A stretch of 64,000 bases of DNA. Source: Streptomyces xantholiticus (GTDB lineage: Bacteria; Actinomycetota; Actinomycetes; Streptomycetales; Streptomycetaceae). Positions 17,733-26,666 of the stretch are shown piece after piece; position 1 is the stretch's first letter; every line of letters starts with the position of its first letter. The translations under genes and the position numbers were made by a program. The stretch lies in assembly GCF_014651015.1 (NCBI RefSeq), contig NZ_BMWB01000029.1, positions 1 to 64,000 on the forward strand, in the 5' to 3' direction. A model generated the notes under the pieces. The model made no database searches and was not told where the DNA came from. It saw only the letters and a program-made list of their open reading frames with translations.

Positions 17733-18227
17733 ACGGCAAGTGGCCTGGCAGCGCGACGTCCGGGCCCGTCGGCGCGGCAGGTCCAGCTCGGCGGCGACCG
17801 TCTTGCCGACGGGAATGCGGTCGAGCACCTCCCACCGGTCGGCGAGTGCCTCCACGAGGAGCAGGCCCCGGCCGGTCTCGGCGAGTGGCCGGGGCGCGGG
17901 GCCGGCCGCGCCGGGGGTCAGGGGCTGGAGCTCGCCCCGGGTGTCGGAGACCTCGATGCGCAGGGTCCGGCCGACGAGTTTGACGGTGATCTCGAAGTCC
18001 CTCCCGGGGACGCGGCCGTGCGTGACGGCGTTGGCGGCGAGCTCGGCGACGAGCAGGGCGGCGGTGTCGGACGCCTCGCTGCCCTGGGGCACACCCCAGG
18101 AGTCGAGCTGGTGCTGAGCGAGCCGTCGGGCGAGGCGGGCGCCGCGCGGAGTGGAGCTGAAGCGTTGAGTGAACACACGTACGGTGACAGGTACTTGACG
18201 GGAAGCAGGCGTGGGCGGTGGTGTCAT
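17727..18227 (-). CDS. Anti-sigma-factor-type ATP-binding protein (HATPase)
   Basis: A 166-residue GHKL ATPase of the RsbW/SpoIIAB-like kind that Streptomyces carries in many stand-alone copies. The N box reads LLVAELAANAVTHG, then LRIEVSDTRGE and ETGRGLLLVEALADRWEV with the ATP-lid glycines. It has no sensor domain, so it acts in the cytoplasm. It stands divergent from the tandem-repeat gene, and an operator-like sequence (18275-18296) sits 48 bases before its start. The same operator precedes the XRE regulator at 20247. Such ATPases are often encoded beside XRE-DUF5753/DUF397 pairs. Confidence 0.88.
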   Translation of the reverse strand: MTPPPTPASRQVPVTVRVFTQRFSSTPRGARLARRLAQHQLDSWGVPQGSEASDTAALLVAELAANAVTHGRVPGRDFEITVKLVGRTLRIEVSDTRGELQPLTPGAAGPAPRPLAETGRGLLLVEALADRWEVLDRIPVGKTVAAELDLPRRRARTSRCQATCRL

Positions 18228-18274
18228 ACGCCCAAATCTGACGGCCGGGCCGGGCCGTTCACCAGGGGAAACGC

Positions 18275-18296
18275 GCGTACGTCAAGTCAGCGTACG
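18275..18296. promoter_or_regulatory. Operator-like palindrome, site 1
   Basis: GCGTACG and CGTACG arms flank an AGTCAG core. The site matches 19 of 22 positions of the palindrome at 20219-20240. It lies between the divergent ATPase and tandem-repeat genes, close to the ATPase start, so it is probably a binding site for the XRE-DUF5753 protein encoded nearby. Confidence 0.6.
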
Positions 18297-18684
18297 TGCA
18301 TGGACGGTGGACGGTACACGTCACCCCGCGTGACGAGCGAGAACGCACACGCACCGTGGACGGTACTCAGGGGAACGGGTGCCCTCGGGAGTACGCGGGC
18401 CAAAACCCGCCTGTCACAGTCGACTTGGGGCACCCAGGCGCGATCACACCGCATCGGACAACCCCAGACGCATTCCCGAAGGCAACGCATTCCTGAGAAA
18501 TGGACACGGACACGGATAGCACTCACGATCGATGACTACCGGTTCGCTTCGCGGTCCTGCGCACGGGGTAGGCACCACCTCAGCTTGAGGTCAGAATTCG
18601 CGCACCCTGGCTTCCGACCAGTTCGCAACCGGACTGCGTTCAGCAGAAAATCGCACGGGGCCAATTCTCCAGAAAGGCCGAACC

Positions 18685-19791
18685 ATGGCAGCGCAGCAGC
18701 TTTTCGTCGACTGGACATTCCGCAACGAAGAGAAAACCCAAGCCATCGGAACCCTGGGCGGCCACAAGGTGACCCTCACCGGAACGGCTGCCGGAGCGAC
18801 GCCAGAAGTGAAACCCCTGGGCGCCGCTTACCTCGACGAGAGCTGGGAGCAATTCGGGTTGAACCTCTTCACCCCGCAGATGCCCGACTCGGACATGATC
18901 GAAATCGTTGGCCTGGCCGGCCATACGTTCACCATCGGGTTCGAGACCGACGTGCAGGACCTGGTCCTGCACCTGGGATCGCTCGCCTCGACCCTGGTGT
19001 TCACAGAGCCGGCGGACGTGACGGTCACCAAACTCAGCGGCGACGACGATTTCAAGGCCGAAGGAAACAAGGTCGAAGGCCAGTACCATCAGCCCTCCGA
19101 CGGCGGACCCAGTGACTCCAACGGCAGCGTTCGCCTCCACGGGCGCCGGCCTTTCAACTCCCTCACGTTCACCCTGGTGCCGAATCCACCCGTCGCCGGA
19201 CACGACGGCGTGCACTTCCAGTTCGGCGGGAAGGTGGAACCGCTTCAGTTCGTCGACTGGACCAGTCGTAACGAGGAGAGGACCGAAGCCATCGGAAAGC
19301 TGGACGGCCACAGGGTGACCCTCACCGGAACGGCTGCCGGAGCGACGCCAGAAGTGAAACCCCTGGGCGCCGCTTACCTCGACGAGAGCTGGGAGCAATT
19401 CGGGTTGAACCTCTTCACCCCGCAGATGCCCGACTCGGACATGATCGAAGTCGTTGGCCTGGCCGGCCATACGTTCACCATCAAGCTCCAGAAAAAGATG
19501 GAGGATCTCGTCATTCATCTGGGATCGCTCGCCTCGACCCTGGTGTTCACAGAGCCGGCGGACGTGACGGTCACCAAACTCAGCGGCGACGACGATTTCA
19601 AGGCCGAAGGAAACAAGGTCGAGGGCCAGTACCATCAGCCCTCCGACGGCGGGCCCAGCGACTCCAACGGCAGCGTTCACCTCCACGGGCCCCAGCCTTT
19701 CAACTCCCTCACGTTCACCCTGGTGCCGAATCCACCCGTCGCCGGACACGACGGCGTGCACTTCCAGTTCGGCGGGACGCCGAAGCCGTGA
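18685..19791 (+). CDS. Protein of two near-identical 182-residue repeats, unknown
   Basis: A 368-residue protein made of two tandem copies of one domain (residues 7-188 and 189-368). The copies share blocks such as GHxVTLTGTAAGATPEVKPL, DESWEQFGLNLF and LVFTEPADVTVTKLSG and differ at roughly 17 positions, mostly in one 7-residue patch. There is no signal peptide, membrane helix or catalytic motif. The short beta-rich segments with many Gly, Thr and Asp suggest a beta-sandwich, perhaps a binding protein. I recognise no family. AAAGG precedes the ATG. The upstream 457 bases hold operator site 1 and no other gene. Confidence 0.75.
   Translation: MAAQQLFVDWTFRNEEKTQAIGTLGGHKVTLTGTAAGATPEVKPLGAAYLDESWEQFGLNLFTPQMPDSDMIEIVGLAGHTFTIGFETDVQDLVLHLGSLASTLVFTEPADVTVTKLSGDDDFKAEGNKVEGQYHQPSDGGPSDSNGSVRLHGRRPFNSLTFTLVPNPPVAGHDGVHFQFGGKVEPLQFVDWTSRNEERTEAIGKLDGHRVTLTGTAAGATPEVKPLGAAYLDESWEQFGLNLFTPQMPDSDMIEVVGLAGHTFTIKLQKKMEDLVIHLGSLASTLVFTEPADVTVTKLSGDDDFKAEGNKVEGQYHQPSDGGPSDSNGSVHLHGPQPFNSLTFTLVPNPPVAGHDGVHFQFGGTPKP
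18703..19791 (+). repeat. Tandem 546-bp coding duplication
   Basis: Unit 1 runs 18703-19248 and unit 2 runs 19249-19791, in frame. Identity is complete over 18768-18903 versus the bases 546 further on, and again over about 100 bases starting at 18976. The differences cluster in a short patch around 18938-18970. This points to a recent duplication or to gene conversion with one patch kept different. Confidence 0.9.
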
Positions 19792-20217
19792 ACTGAGCTC
19801 TGGCGACGAACCGCGACCGCAGGGCCGGCCCCGACCGGGCAACGGCTGCCGTGAGCCGACGCGCACCACCGCCTGCTTCATCGGACTTCACCTCGCGAGC
19901 ACGGCCCTCCGGTTCGCCAGGTGATCCGAACGAGCCTGTCCGGACGCCTCCCCAACCCGTCGGGCCCACACGCCTGGCGGGCCGGGGCCTGCGCACGGCT
20001 GCTGACGGTAATGCGCGGGCCCGGGAGACGTCCGACCCTCCACCCGTCACGGAAACGGGGCAAAATCGACGGCGTCATGGAGGCCTGGAACAGGGAACAG
20101 GCACAGCAACTTCCTTCCAGGCCGCCCCACGGGCAAGCCAGATCAGACGTCACCACACCGTGCAGCAGCCCCGAGGCCCACTTGGCGGGGAATCGGGGTC
20201 GTTCGCCGGCGATGGCC

Positions 20218-20242
20218 TGCGTACGCTGAGTCAGCGTACGCA
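20218..20242. promoter_or_regulatory. Operator palindrome, site 2
   Basis: A perfect inverted repeat with 12-base arms (TGCGTACGCTGA and TCAGCGTACGCA) around one G, ending 5 bases before the ATG of the XRE regulator. The position suits autoregulation. It is closely related to the site at 18275-18296. The stretch 19792-20217 before it shows no gene. Confidence 0.7.
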
Positions 20243-20246
20243 CACG

Positions 20247-21227
20247 ATGAGTGGACAGTACGCGGCACCCGGCGTCACGATGAAGCCGAGACAGAAGCGG
20301 TACGGCGGGGCGGGTGCGCGCGAAAGGTGGCCGACGGTGGCCTACGAGAACACGGACGACGGCGGCGCTGTGGGAACGGCGGCGGGAGGCACGGGAGCGG
20401 GAGCCGGCGCCGAACCGGGGGTGTCGGACAGCCTGCGCACGTTCGGCGCGTTCGTCCAGGCCCTACGGGAGCACGCGGGCTTCAGCCGCGAGGAGTTCGG
20501 CGACCAGGTGCGCTTCTCGAAGCACACGGTCGCCTCGATCGAGCAGGGCCGGCGGATGCCGGACCGGGACTTCGTGGAACGCGCGGAGGCGGCGCTCGGG
20601 AACACGGGCGCGCTGCGGAGGGCGGCGCCGCACCTGTCGCGGCAGGCAGGGCTGGCGAGTTGGTTCCGGCAGTGGGCACGCGTGGAGACGACGGCGATCA
20701 GCCTGTACACCTACGAATGCCGGGTCGTGCCGGGCCTGTTGCAGACGCAGGCGTACGCGCGGGCGGTGTCGCTGGACGTGCCGCCGCTGCCCGACCCGGA
20801 GGAGTTGGAGGAGCGGATCGCAGAACGGATGGCGCGGCAGGAGTTGCTGGCGGTGACGCGGAAGCCGCCGACGGCGTTCAGCTTCATCGTGGAGCAGGCG
20901 GTGCTGGAGCGGTGGACGGGTGGGGAGGAGGTGACGCGCGAACAGTTCGACCGCTTGTTGGAGTTGGTCGAGCGGAACTGGAATGTGGAGTTTCAGGTGA
21001 TGCCGCTGCGGCAGCCGTCGCACGCGGGGATGGATGGGCCGATCATGCTGGCCGAGACGCCCGAGAACCGGTGGTTCGCCTACTCGGAGGGGCAGCAGAA
21101 CGGACGGCTGATCGCCAACGCGAAAGAGATCAGCCTGCTCCAGCAACGGTATGCGAAACTGCGATCACAGGCCCTGACCCCCGAGGACTCCTTGGGCCTG
21201 TTGAAGCGATTGCGAGGAGCGCTATGA
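20247..21227 (+). CDS. XRE-family regulator with DUF5753
   Basis: A 326-residue protein. A helix-turn-helix (about 68-125) contains QALREHAGFSREEFGDQVRF and SIEQGRRMPD. A DUF5753 effector domain follows from about 155: YECRVVPGLLQTQAYARAV and MPLRQPSHAGMDGPIMLAE. This is the WhiJ-like group that regulates development and secondary metabolism in Streptomyces. The ATG at 20247 lies right behind a perfect palindrome; a second ATG at 20280 is possible. The stop overlaps the DUF397 gene start. It probably binds both palindromes of this island and controls the ATPase, the repeat protein and itself. Confidence 0.9.
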   Translation: MSGQYAAPGVTMKPRQKRYGGAGARERWPTVAYENTDDGGAVGTAAGGTGAGAGAEPGVSDSLRTFGAFVQALREHAGFSREEFGDQVRFSKHTVASIEQGRRMPDRDFVERAEAALGNTGALRRAAPHLSRQAGLASWFRQWARVETTAISLYTYECRVVPGLLQTQAYARAVSLDVPPLPDPEELEERIAERMARQELLAVTRKPPTAFSFIVEQAVLERWTGGEEVTREQFDRLLELVERNWNVEFQVMPLRQPSHAGMDGPIMLAETPENRWFAYSEGQQNGRLIANAKEISLLQQRYAKLRSQALTPEDSLGLLKRLRGAL

Positions 21228-21409
21228 GCACGTCCGAACTGGCCTGGTTCAAGAGCAGCTACAGCGGCTCGCAGGGTGACGCCTGCATCGAGGTGGCGAA
21301 GGGCACGCAGGCGATCCACGTCCGGGACTCGAAGGACCATCTGAGCCCCGAACTCGCCCTCTCCCCCACCGCATGGGACGACTTCGTCGCGTACGCCGCC
21401 CAGAGCTGA
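21224..21409 (+). CDS. DUF397 protein (BldB/WhiJ-system partner)
   Basis: A 61-residue protein with WFKSSYSGSQGDACIEVA and HVRDSKD, then LSPTAWDDFVAYA, the full DUF397 signature. The ATG overlaps the stop of the XRE-DUF5753 gene, so the two are made together. DUF397 proteins act with their paired HTH protein, probably by direct contact, and are often toxic or regulatory when unbalanced. Confidence 0.93.
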   Translation: MSTSELAWFKSSYSGSQGDACIEVAKGTQAIHVRDSKDHLSPELALSPTAWDDFVAYAAQS

Positions 21410-21421
21410 CCCTCGCGCCCG

Positions 21422-21441
21422 GCGCCGGACCTGTCCGGCGC
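21422..21441 (+). terminator. Hairpin after the DUF397 gene
   Basis: A perfect 8-base stem, GCGCCGGA with TCCGGCGC, with a 4-base loop, 12 bases beyond the stop. Confidence 0.7.
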
Positions 21442-21486
21442 GGGGCGCTGCCGTTCACCGGGCAGGCGGTGTGTCTCGCACGTGGC

Positions 21487-21520
21487 GGGACCCGGGAGTC
21501 GTATCCAGCTCCCGGGTCCC
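21487..21520. terminator. Second strong hairpin
   Basis: A perfect 12-base stem (GGGACCCGGGAG with CTCCCGGGTCCC) and a 10-base loop. It separates the regulatory island from the tRNA-like sequences and could act in either direction. Confidence 0.65.
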
Positions 21521-21619
21521 TGGGGATGCCACCCAATTGCGCACGCCAGTGGCCTTTAAGAGTACGGATCAGTCATCAGGCCGTCGTGTTCTTCCTTTGA
21601 ACTACCGCACCGTGTGAGA

Positions 21620-21757
21620 GGTGCAGGCGGGATTCGAACCCGCATCCGCCGGCGTTCGTCCGTACCCGGTCGATCTGGCGATCGGTGGCGATGCTGAAGC
21701 TGGAGCGAGAGTCTGAGTTTGATCGCGGCTGCCTCTGCCATGTTGGGCCACCCCGGC
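21620..21757 (-). tRNA. Degenerate tRNA-like sequence A
   Basis: On the minus strand the end has a perfect T-arm (GCGGG, TTCGAAT, CCCGC) and CTGCACC as acceptor-like tail. The beginning looks like GCCGGGG plus a D-arm-like stretch (GGCCCAACATGGCAGAGGC). The two ends do not pair with each other, and the span of 138 bases is too long for one tRNA. I read it as a recombined or decayed tRNA, not a working one. Confidence 0.35.
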
Positions 21758-21764
21758 GCGTAGT

Positions 21765-21840
21765 GCCGGGGGAAGGACTCGAACCTTCACTGTCACCGCG
21801 TCTTCAGGCTGAACCTCAGTTTCAGCTTGCGCCCATCACA
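21765..21840 (-). tRNA. Degenerate tRNA-like sequence B
   Basis: The minus strand has an anticodon-arm-like hairpin (CTGAA, 7-base loop, TTCAG), a long variable region, a perfect T-arm (GAAGG, TTCGAGT, CCTTC) and the tail CCCCGGC-A. That tail pairs with the 5' end of sequence A, not with its own upstream bases. Position 33 of the loop is C instead of U. It is probably non-functional or a mosaic. Confidence 0.35.
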
Positions 21841-21907
21841 CGGGCCGGTCCTCATTTCCGGCCCGCGCCTGTTGCGCACCCCCGCGCGCACGCGGGGGCG
21901 ATCGTGG

Positions 21908-21931
21908 GGCCGACGCCGGGCGGCGTCGGCC
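21908..21931 (-). terminator. Terminator of the gene at 21941
   Basis: A perfect 10-base stem (GGCCGACGCC with GGCGTCGGCC) with a 4-base loop, 10 bases beyond the stop of the minus-strand gene. A second GC hairpin lies at about 21878-21899. Confidence 0.75.
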
Positions 21932-21940
21932 GGGATGCCG

Positions 21941-22672
21941 TCAGCCGAAGAGGTAGCCGAACACCGCGTCGGCCACCCGGTGCTCGGTGACCTCCGCGCC
22001 ATTGGCCTCCTCGCGGGCGAACTTCACCGCGTGCTGCAGCTTCTCGACCCGGTCCAGCAGCTCGTTCACCCGCCGTGCCGGGAGGGCTCCGGAGAACTTG
22101 ACCGTGGTCCAGTAGCCGATCGGAACGTCCTCGTAATACACCTCGACCTGGGCCGGGTGCTTGTCCGTGGCCTCGGCCTTGACGTGGTTGCGCGGGACCT
22201 TCTTCGTACGGATCGTGCGTACGGGGTCCGTCTTCCACCAGTCCGTCGAAGGGTCGAGCGACCAGGACTCGGCGGCGTCCAGTACGGGCAGCTTCTTCAC
22301 GAAAGTGTGCAGGTCGGTGAGTTGCTTCTCGAGGAAGAGCAGGTAGCTCACCGGAGCCTCGGCGATGATCGTGCGGCCCTCGACGACGACGTCCGCGCGG
22401 GCCGTGCAGTTGGCCCAGTCCTTGGTCGCCGTCACGTCGAACAGCCGGGTCAGCGACGCCGACATCTCCCGCAGGACGTCCTCGGCCTGGACCTGCACCC
22501 GGGTGGACTCGGGCGGCAGTTGCTCGCCCTCCTCGTCCTTCGGCTGGTACGTGCGCGAGATCCCGGCCAGCAGCGCGACCTTCTGCACCCGCTGATGGGC
22601 TGCCGTGATGTCCTGGTACGACTTGCTCTTGACGCCTTTTTCGACGGCGATGATCTGATTGAGCTTCGCCAC
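21941..22672 (-). CDS. Conserved actinobacterial cytoplasmic protein (DUF7873-like)
   Basis: A 243-residue soluble protein starting (GTG)AKLNQIIAVEKGVKSKS, with ISRTYQPKDEEGEQLPPEST, LTRLFDVTATKDWANCTARA and a C-terminal VEVYYEDVPIGYWTTVKFSG. The pattern is strongly conserved among Streptomyces proteins I recall as DUF7873, and no function is known to me. The GTG at 22672 is preceded by GGGGGAGAA. The region before it up to 22861 holds no gene. Confidence 0.75.
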   Translation of the reverse strand: MAKLNQIIAVEKGVKSKSYQDITAAHQRVQKVALLAGISRTYQPKDEEGEQLPPESTRVQVQAEDVLREMSASLTRLFDVTATKDWANCTARADVVVEGRTIIAEAPVSYLLFLEKQLTDLHTFVKKLPVLDAAESWSLDPSTDWWKTDPVRTIRTKKVPRNHVKAEATDKHPAQVEVYYEDVPIGYWTTVKFSGALPARRVNELLDRVEKLQHAVKFAREEANGAEVTEHRVADAVFGYLFG

Positions 22673-22861
22673 TTCTCCCCCTTCGAACAGAAGCGAACCT
22701 ATCGGAAGCAGTGGTGCCGGGTCCTGTGGTTTTTCGCGCCCTGTCCGCGTCAGGGGGTCCTGCCGAGGCTGCCGAGCAGTTCGGCCCACTGGTCGTCGCG
22801 GCCGGTGGAGGCCTGTCCTCCCGACCGGCGCGCCACCCCGAGGCAGGGCCGCCCCGACACC

Positions 22862-23455
22862 TCAGTCCGGTTGCAGGGAGCGCCAGATGCGGTCCGGGAG
22901 GACGCGGGCGGCCTCCCCCAGGTCCATGTCGTAGGTGCTGGCCAGCCAGCGGCGGGCGGCCTCCGCAGCGGGGCCGAGGACCAGCACCTCGACCAGGGGC
23001 GGGGAGATGGGCGCGATCTCCCCGGCCTCCATCCGCGGCTGCAGCCACTCGGCGACGGGCGCGAGCATGGCCGCCTTGGCCGCGCGCACCTCTTCGGCGT
23101 GGGCCGCGAGGTAACCGGAGTAGGCGGAGGCGTGGATGAACAGCGCGGCGTCGCGGTGCTCCTCGGTGAAACGCAGATAGGAGCGGACCAGGGCGCGGAC
23201 GCCGGTGCGCGCGGTGCGGGTGCGCTGGAGGGCGGCGATCATCTCGTCGAACAGTTCGCCCATGCACCGGATGTAGAGGGCCGCGGCGAGGCCGTCGAAG
23301 CTGCCGAAGTGGTGGTAGAGGCTGCCGAGGCTCACTCCGCTGGCCGTGGTGACGGCGTTCACGGTGAAGCCCTGCCGGCCCGACTCCCCGTACAGGCGCA
23401 GCGCGGTGGTGAGCACCTGCTCGACCGTTGCTTCTCCGCGTTGTTGCTTCACCAT
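22862..23455 (-). CDS. TetR/AcrR-family regulator
   Basis: A 197-residue repressor. The N-terminal HTH (about 10-55) reads VLTTALRLYGESGRQGFTVN and ASGVSLGSLYHHFGSFDGLA. The C-terminal ligand domain has RSYLRFTEEHRDAALFIHAS. It stands about 200 bases from, and divergent to, the GAF-type regulator at 23654, with an AT-richer intergenic stretch (23460-23530) that could hold its operator. The target and ligand are unknown. Confidence 0.9.
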   Translation of the reverse strand: MVKQQRGEATVEQVLTTALRLYGESGRQGFTVNAVTTASGVSLGSLYHHFGSFDGLAAALYIRCMGELFDEMIAALQRTRTARTGVRALVRSYLRFTEEHRDAALFIHASAYSGYLAAHAEEVRAAKAAMLAPVAEWLQPRMEAGEIAPISPPLVEVLVLGPAAEAARRWLASTYDMDLGEAARVLPDRIWRSLQPD

Positions 23456-23653
23456 GCCCGACAGATTAGAACACCTTCGAAGCCGGAGATCCTTCGGATC
23501 GCAGCCCGGAGCAAGCAGAACATCGTTCCAGAAAGCTCGTCGGTGACCGCTCTGCGCATCCCGCCCCCCGAAACTGTCCGCACGGGGTGGTGCGCTGCAC
23601 CCCGTCCCGGCGGAGAATGGGCGGTCGTCCCCCGATCCGCGACAGGGGAGAAC

Positions 23654-24895
23654 ATGTCACAGCGCAGTGACCTCCGGCGGCGCCGGGCCGCACTGGAGGA
23701 CGAGTGGTCCCGCTGGGTGCCCCGGCTGAAGGCCGCCCGACGGTCTCCGGGCGGTGGCGAGGCGCTGCGGCCCGAGGTCACCGAGTCATGGGTGCGGTCG
23801 CTGCGCAGCGTGGATCCGGATCGGGACAGCGCGCCGGTGTCCGACGGGGGAACGGTGCACGGCCGTTGGGCCCGCTCGCCGCTGCGCAGGCCGATGGAGG
23901 ACCTCGGTGAAGAACTGCACAGCATCGCGGAGGACGCCGGTTTCGTGACGGCGGTGACCGACGAGTGCGGCACCATCCTGTGGACGTGCGGCGGGCGGAA
24001 CATGAAGCGTCGCGCCGAGCGGGTCAACTTCGCGCCCGGCGGCCGCTGGGACGAGGAGGCGATGGGCACCAACGCCCTTTCGCTGGCACTGCGGACCGGC
24101 CGCCCCAGCACCGTCTTCTCCGCCGAGCACCTGGTGACGGCCCTGCACGGCTGGGTCTGCTACTGCGCGCCGATCCACGACCCCGCCGGGCAGGTCCTCG
24201 GCGTACTGGACCTGTCGACGACATGGGACCGTTCGCATCCGCTGGCGATGTCCACCGTGCGGACACTGGTGTCGTCGATCGAGGCCCGGCTGCGGGCCGG
24301 GACCACGGGCCCGCCCGGGGCCCCGGAGTACAGCGTGCGGCTGCGCTGCCTGGGGTCGCAGGAGGCGGTGCGGGACGGTGCACCGCTGCCGCTGCGACCG
24401 CGTCAGATGGAGATCCTGACGCTGCTCGCGCTGGAGCCGGAGGGTTTCTCGCCGGAGCGGCTGCGCGAGGCGCTGTACGGCGAAAGGCCGGTGACGGCCT
24501 CCACGTTCAAGGCGGAGGTCTCGCACCTGCGGCGTGCCCTGTCCGGGGGCGTCGCCACCCGCCGCTACGCCCTCACCGCGCCCGTCTCGTGCGACGCCGT
24601 CGATCTGATGCGCGCACTTCAGGGCGGTGACACGGCTGCCGCGCTGCGCCACTACCGTGGTCCGCTGCTGCCGCGGTCCGAGGCGCCGGGCATCGTCGAG
24701 TGGCGGGCCCGGCTGGAGGTCGCCGTACGGGAGGCGGTCCTCGCCAGCGCCCGCCCGGAGCACGCACTCCGCTACGGCGAACGGGCGCCTCACGACGCGG
24801 CGGTGCACGAACACGCGCTGCGCCTGCTGGGGGCGGGCGACGCCCGCCGCGCGCTGGCCGCGGGGCGGTTGAGCACGGCCCTGCACGACGACTGA
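23654..24895 (+). CDS. GAF-domain regulator with winged-helix C-terminus
   Basis: A 413-residue protein. The N-terminal part resembles the AcoR-type activators: VTESWVRSLRSVDPD, then a GAF domain with FAPGGRWDEEAMGTNALSLA and VCYCAPIHDPAGQVLGVLDL. There is no sigma-54 AAA+ domain. Instead the C-terminus has RPRQMEILTLLALEPEGFS and TFKAEVSHLRRALSGG, an OmpR-like winged helix followed by a helical BTAD-like tail. AGGGGAG precedes the ATG. It is directly upstream of the aldehyde dehydrogenase, which it most likely activates in response to a small ligand such as an aldehyde or alcohol. Confidence 0.8.
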   Translation: MSQRSDLRRRRAALEDEWSRWVPRLKAARRSPGGGEALRPEVTESWVRSLRSVDPDRDSAPVSDGGTVHGRWARSPLRRPMEDLGEELHSIAEDAGFVTAVTDECGTILWTCGGRNMKRRAERVNFAPGGRWDEEAMGTNALSLALRTGRPSTVFSAEHLVTALHGWVCYCAPIHDPAGQVLGVLDLSTTWDRSHPLAMSTVRTLVSSIEARLRAGTTGPPGAPEYSVRLRCLGSQEAVRDGAPLPLRPRQMEILTLLALEPEGFSPERLREALYGERPVTASTFKAEVSHLRRALSGGVATRRYALTAPVSCDAVDLMRALQGGDTAAALRHYRGPLLPRSEAPGIVEWRARLEVAVREAVLASARPEHALRYGERAPHDAAVHEHALRLLGAGDARRALAAGRLSTALHDD

Positions 24896-25056
24896 CGGCG
24901 ACGACGGCGACGAGCACAGCGGCAACGGCGACGGCGGCAGCGACGGCGCCGCGCAGGACGCCAACCTCGCGCCAACCTCCCCGGCACACAGTGAGGGCCG
25001 CAACGGCGGCGCGACGCCGCCGTGCACTCACTCGCCATCCTCCGAGGAGAGCCGCC

Positions 25057-26574
<1,518 letters not shown>

Positions 26575-26585
26575 ACCCAGGAAAG

Positions 26586-26621
26586 GGGTGCCTGACATGG
26601 GCTTCTGCCCGTCAGGCACCC
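26586..26621 (+). terminator. Terminator after the aldehyde dehydrogenase
   Basis: A perfect 11-base stem (GGGTGCCTGAC with GTCAGGCACCC) and a 14-base loop, 12 bases after the stop. The convergent glycerol kinase ends nearby, so it may serve both. Confidence 0.85.
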
Positions 26622-26666
26622 TTCAGGTACACACCTGGGTCCCGAGCCGGAATCCGGCCTCACCCG

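Noticed and set aside
21827..23653. Long plus-strand frame extending upstream of the GAF regulator
   Set aside because: It runs antisense through two conserved minus-strand genes. The regulator's own ribosome-binding site and conserved sequence begin at 23654.
24896..25056. CGG/CGA-rich stretch considered as a small gene or structural repeat
   Set aside because: Simple-sequence GC bias without a ribosome-binding site, start or conserved frame.
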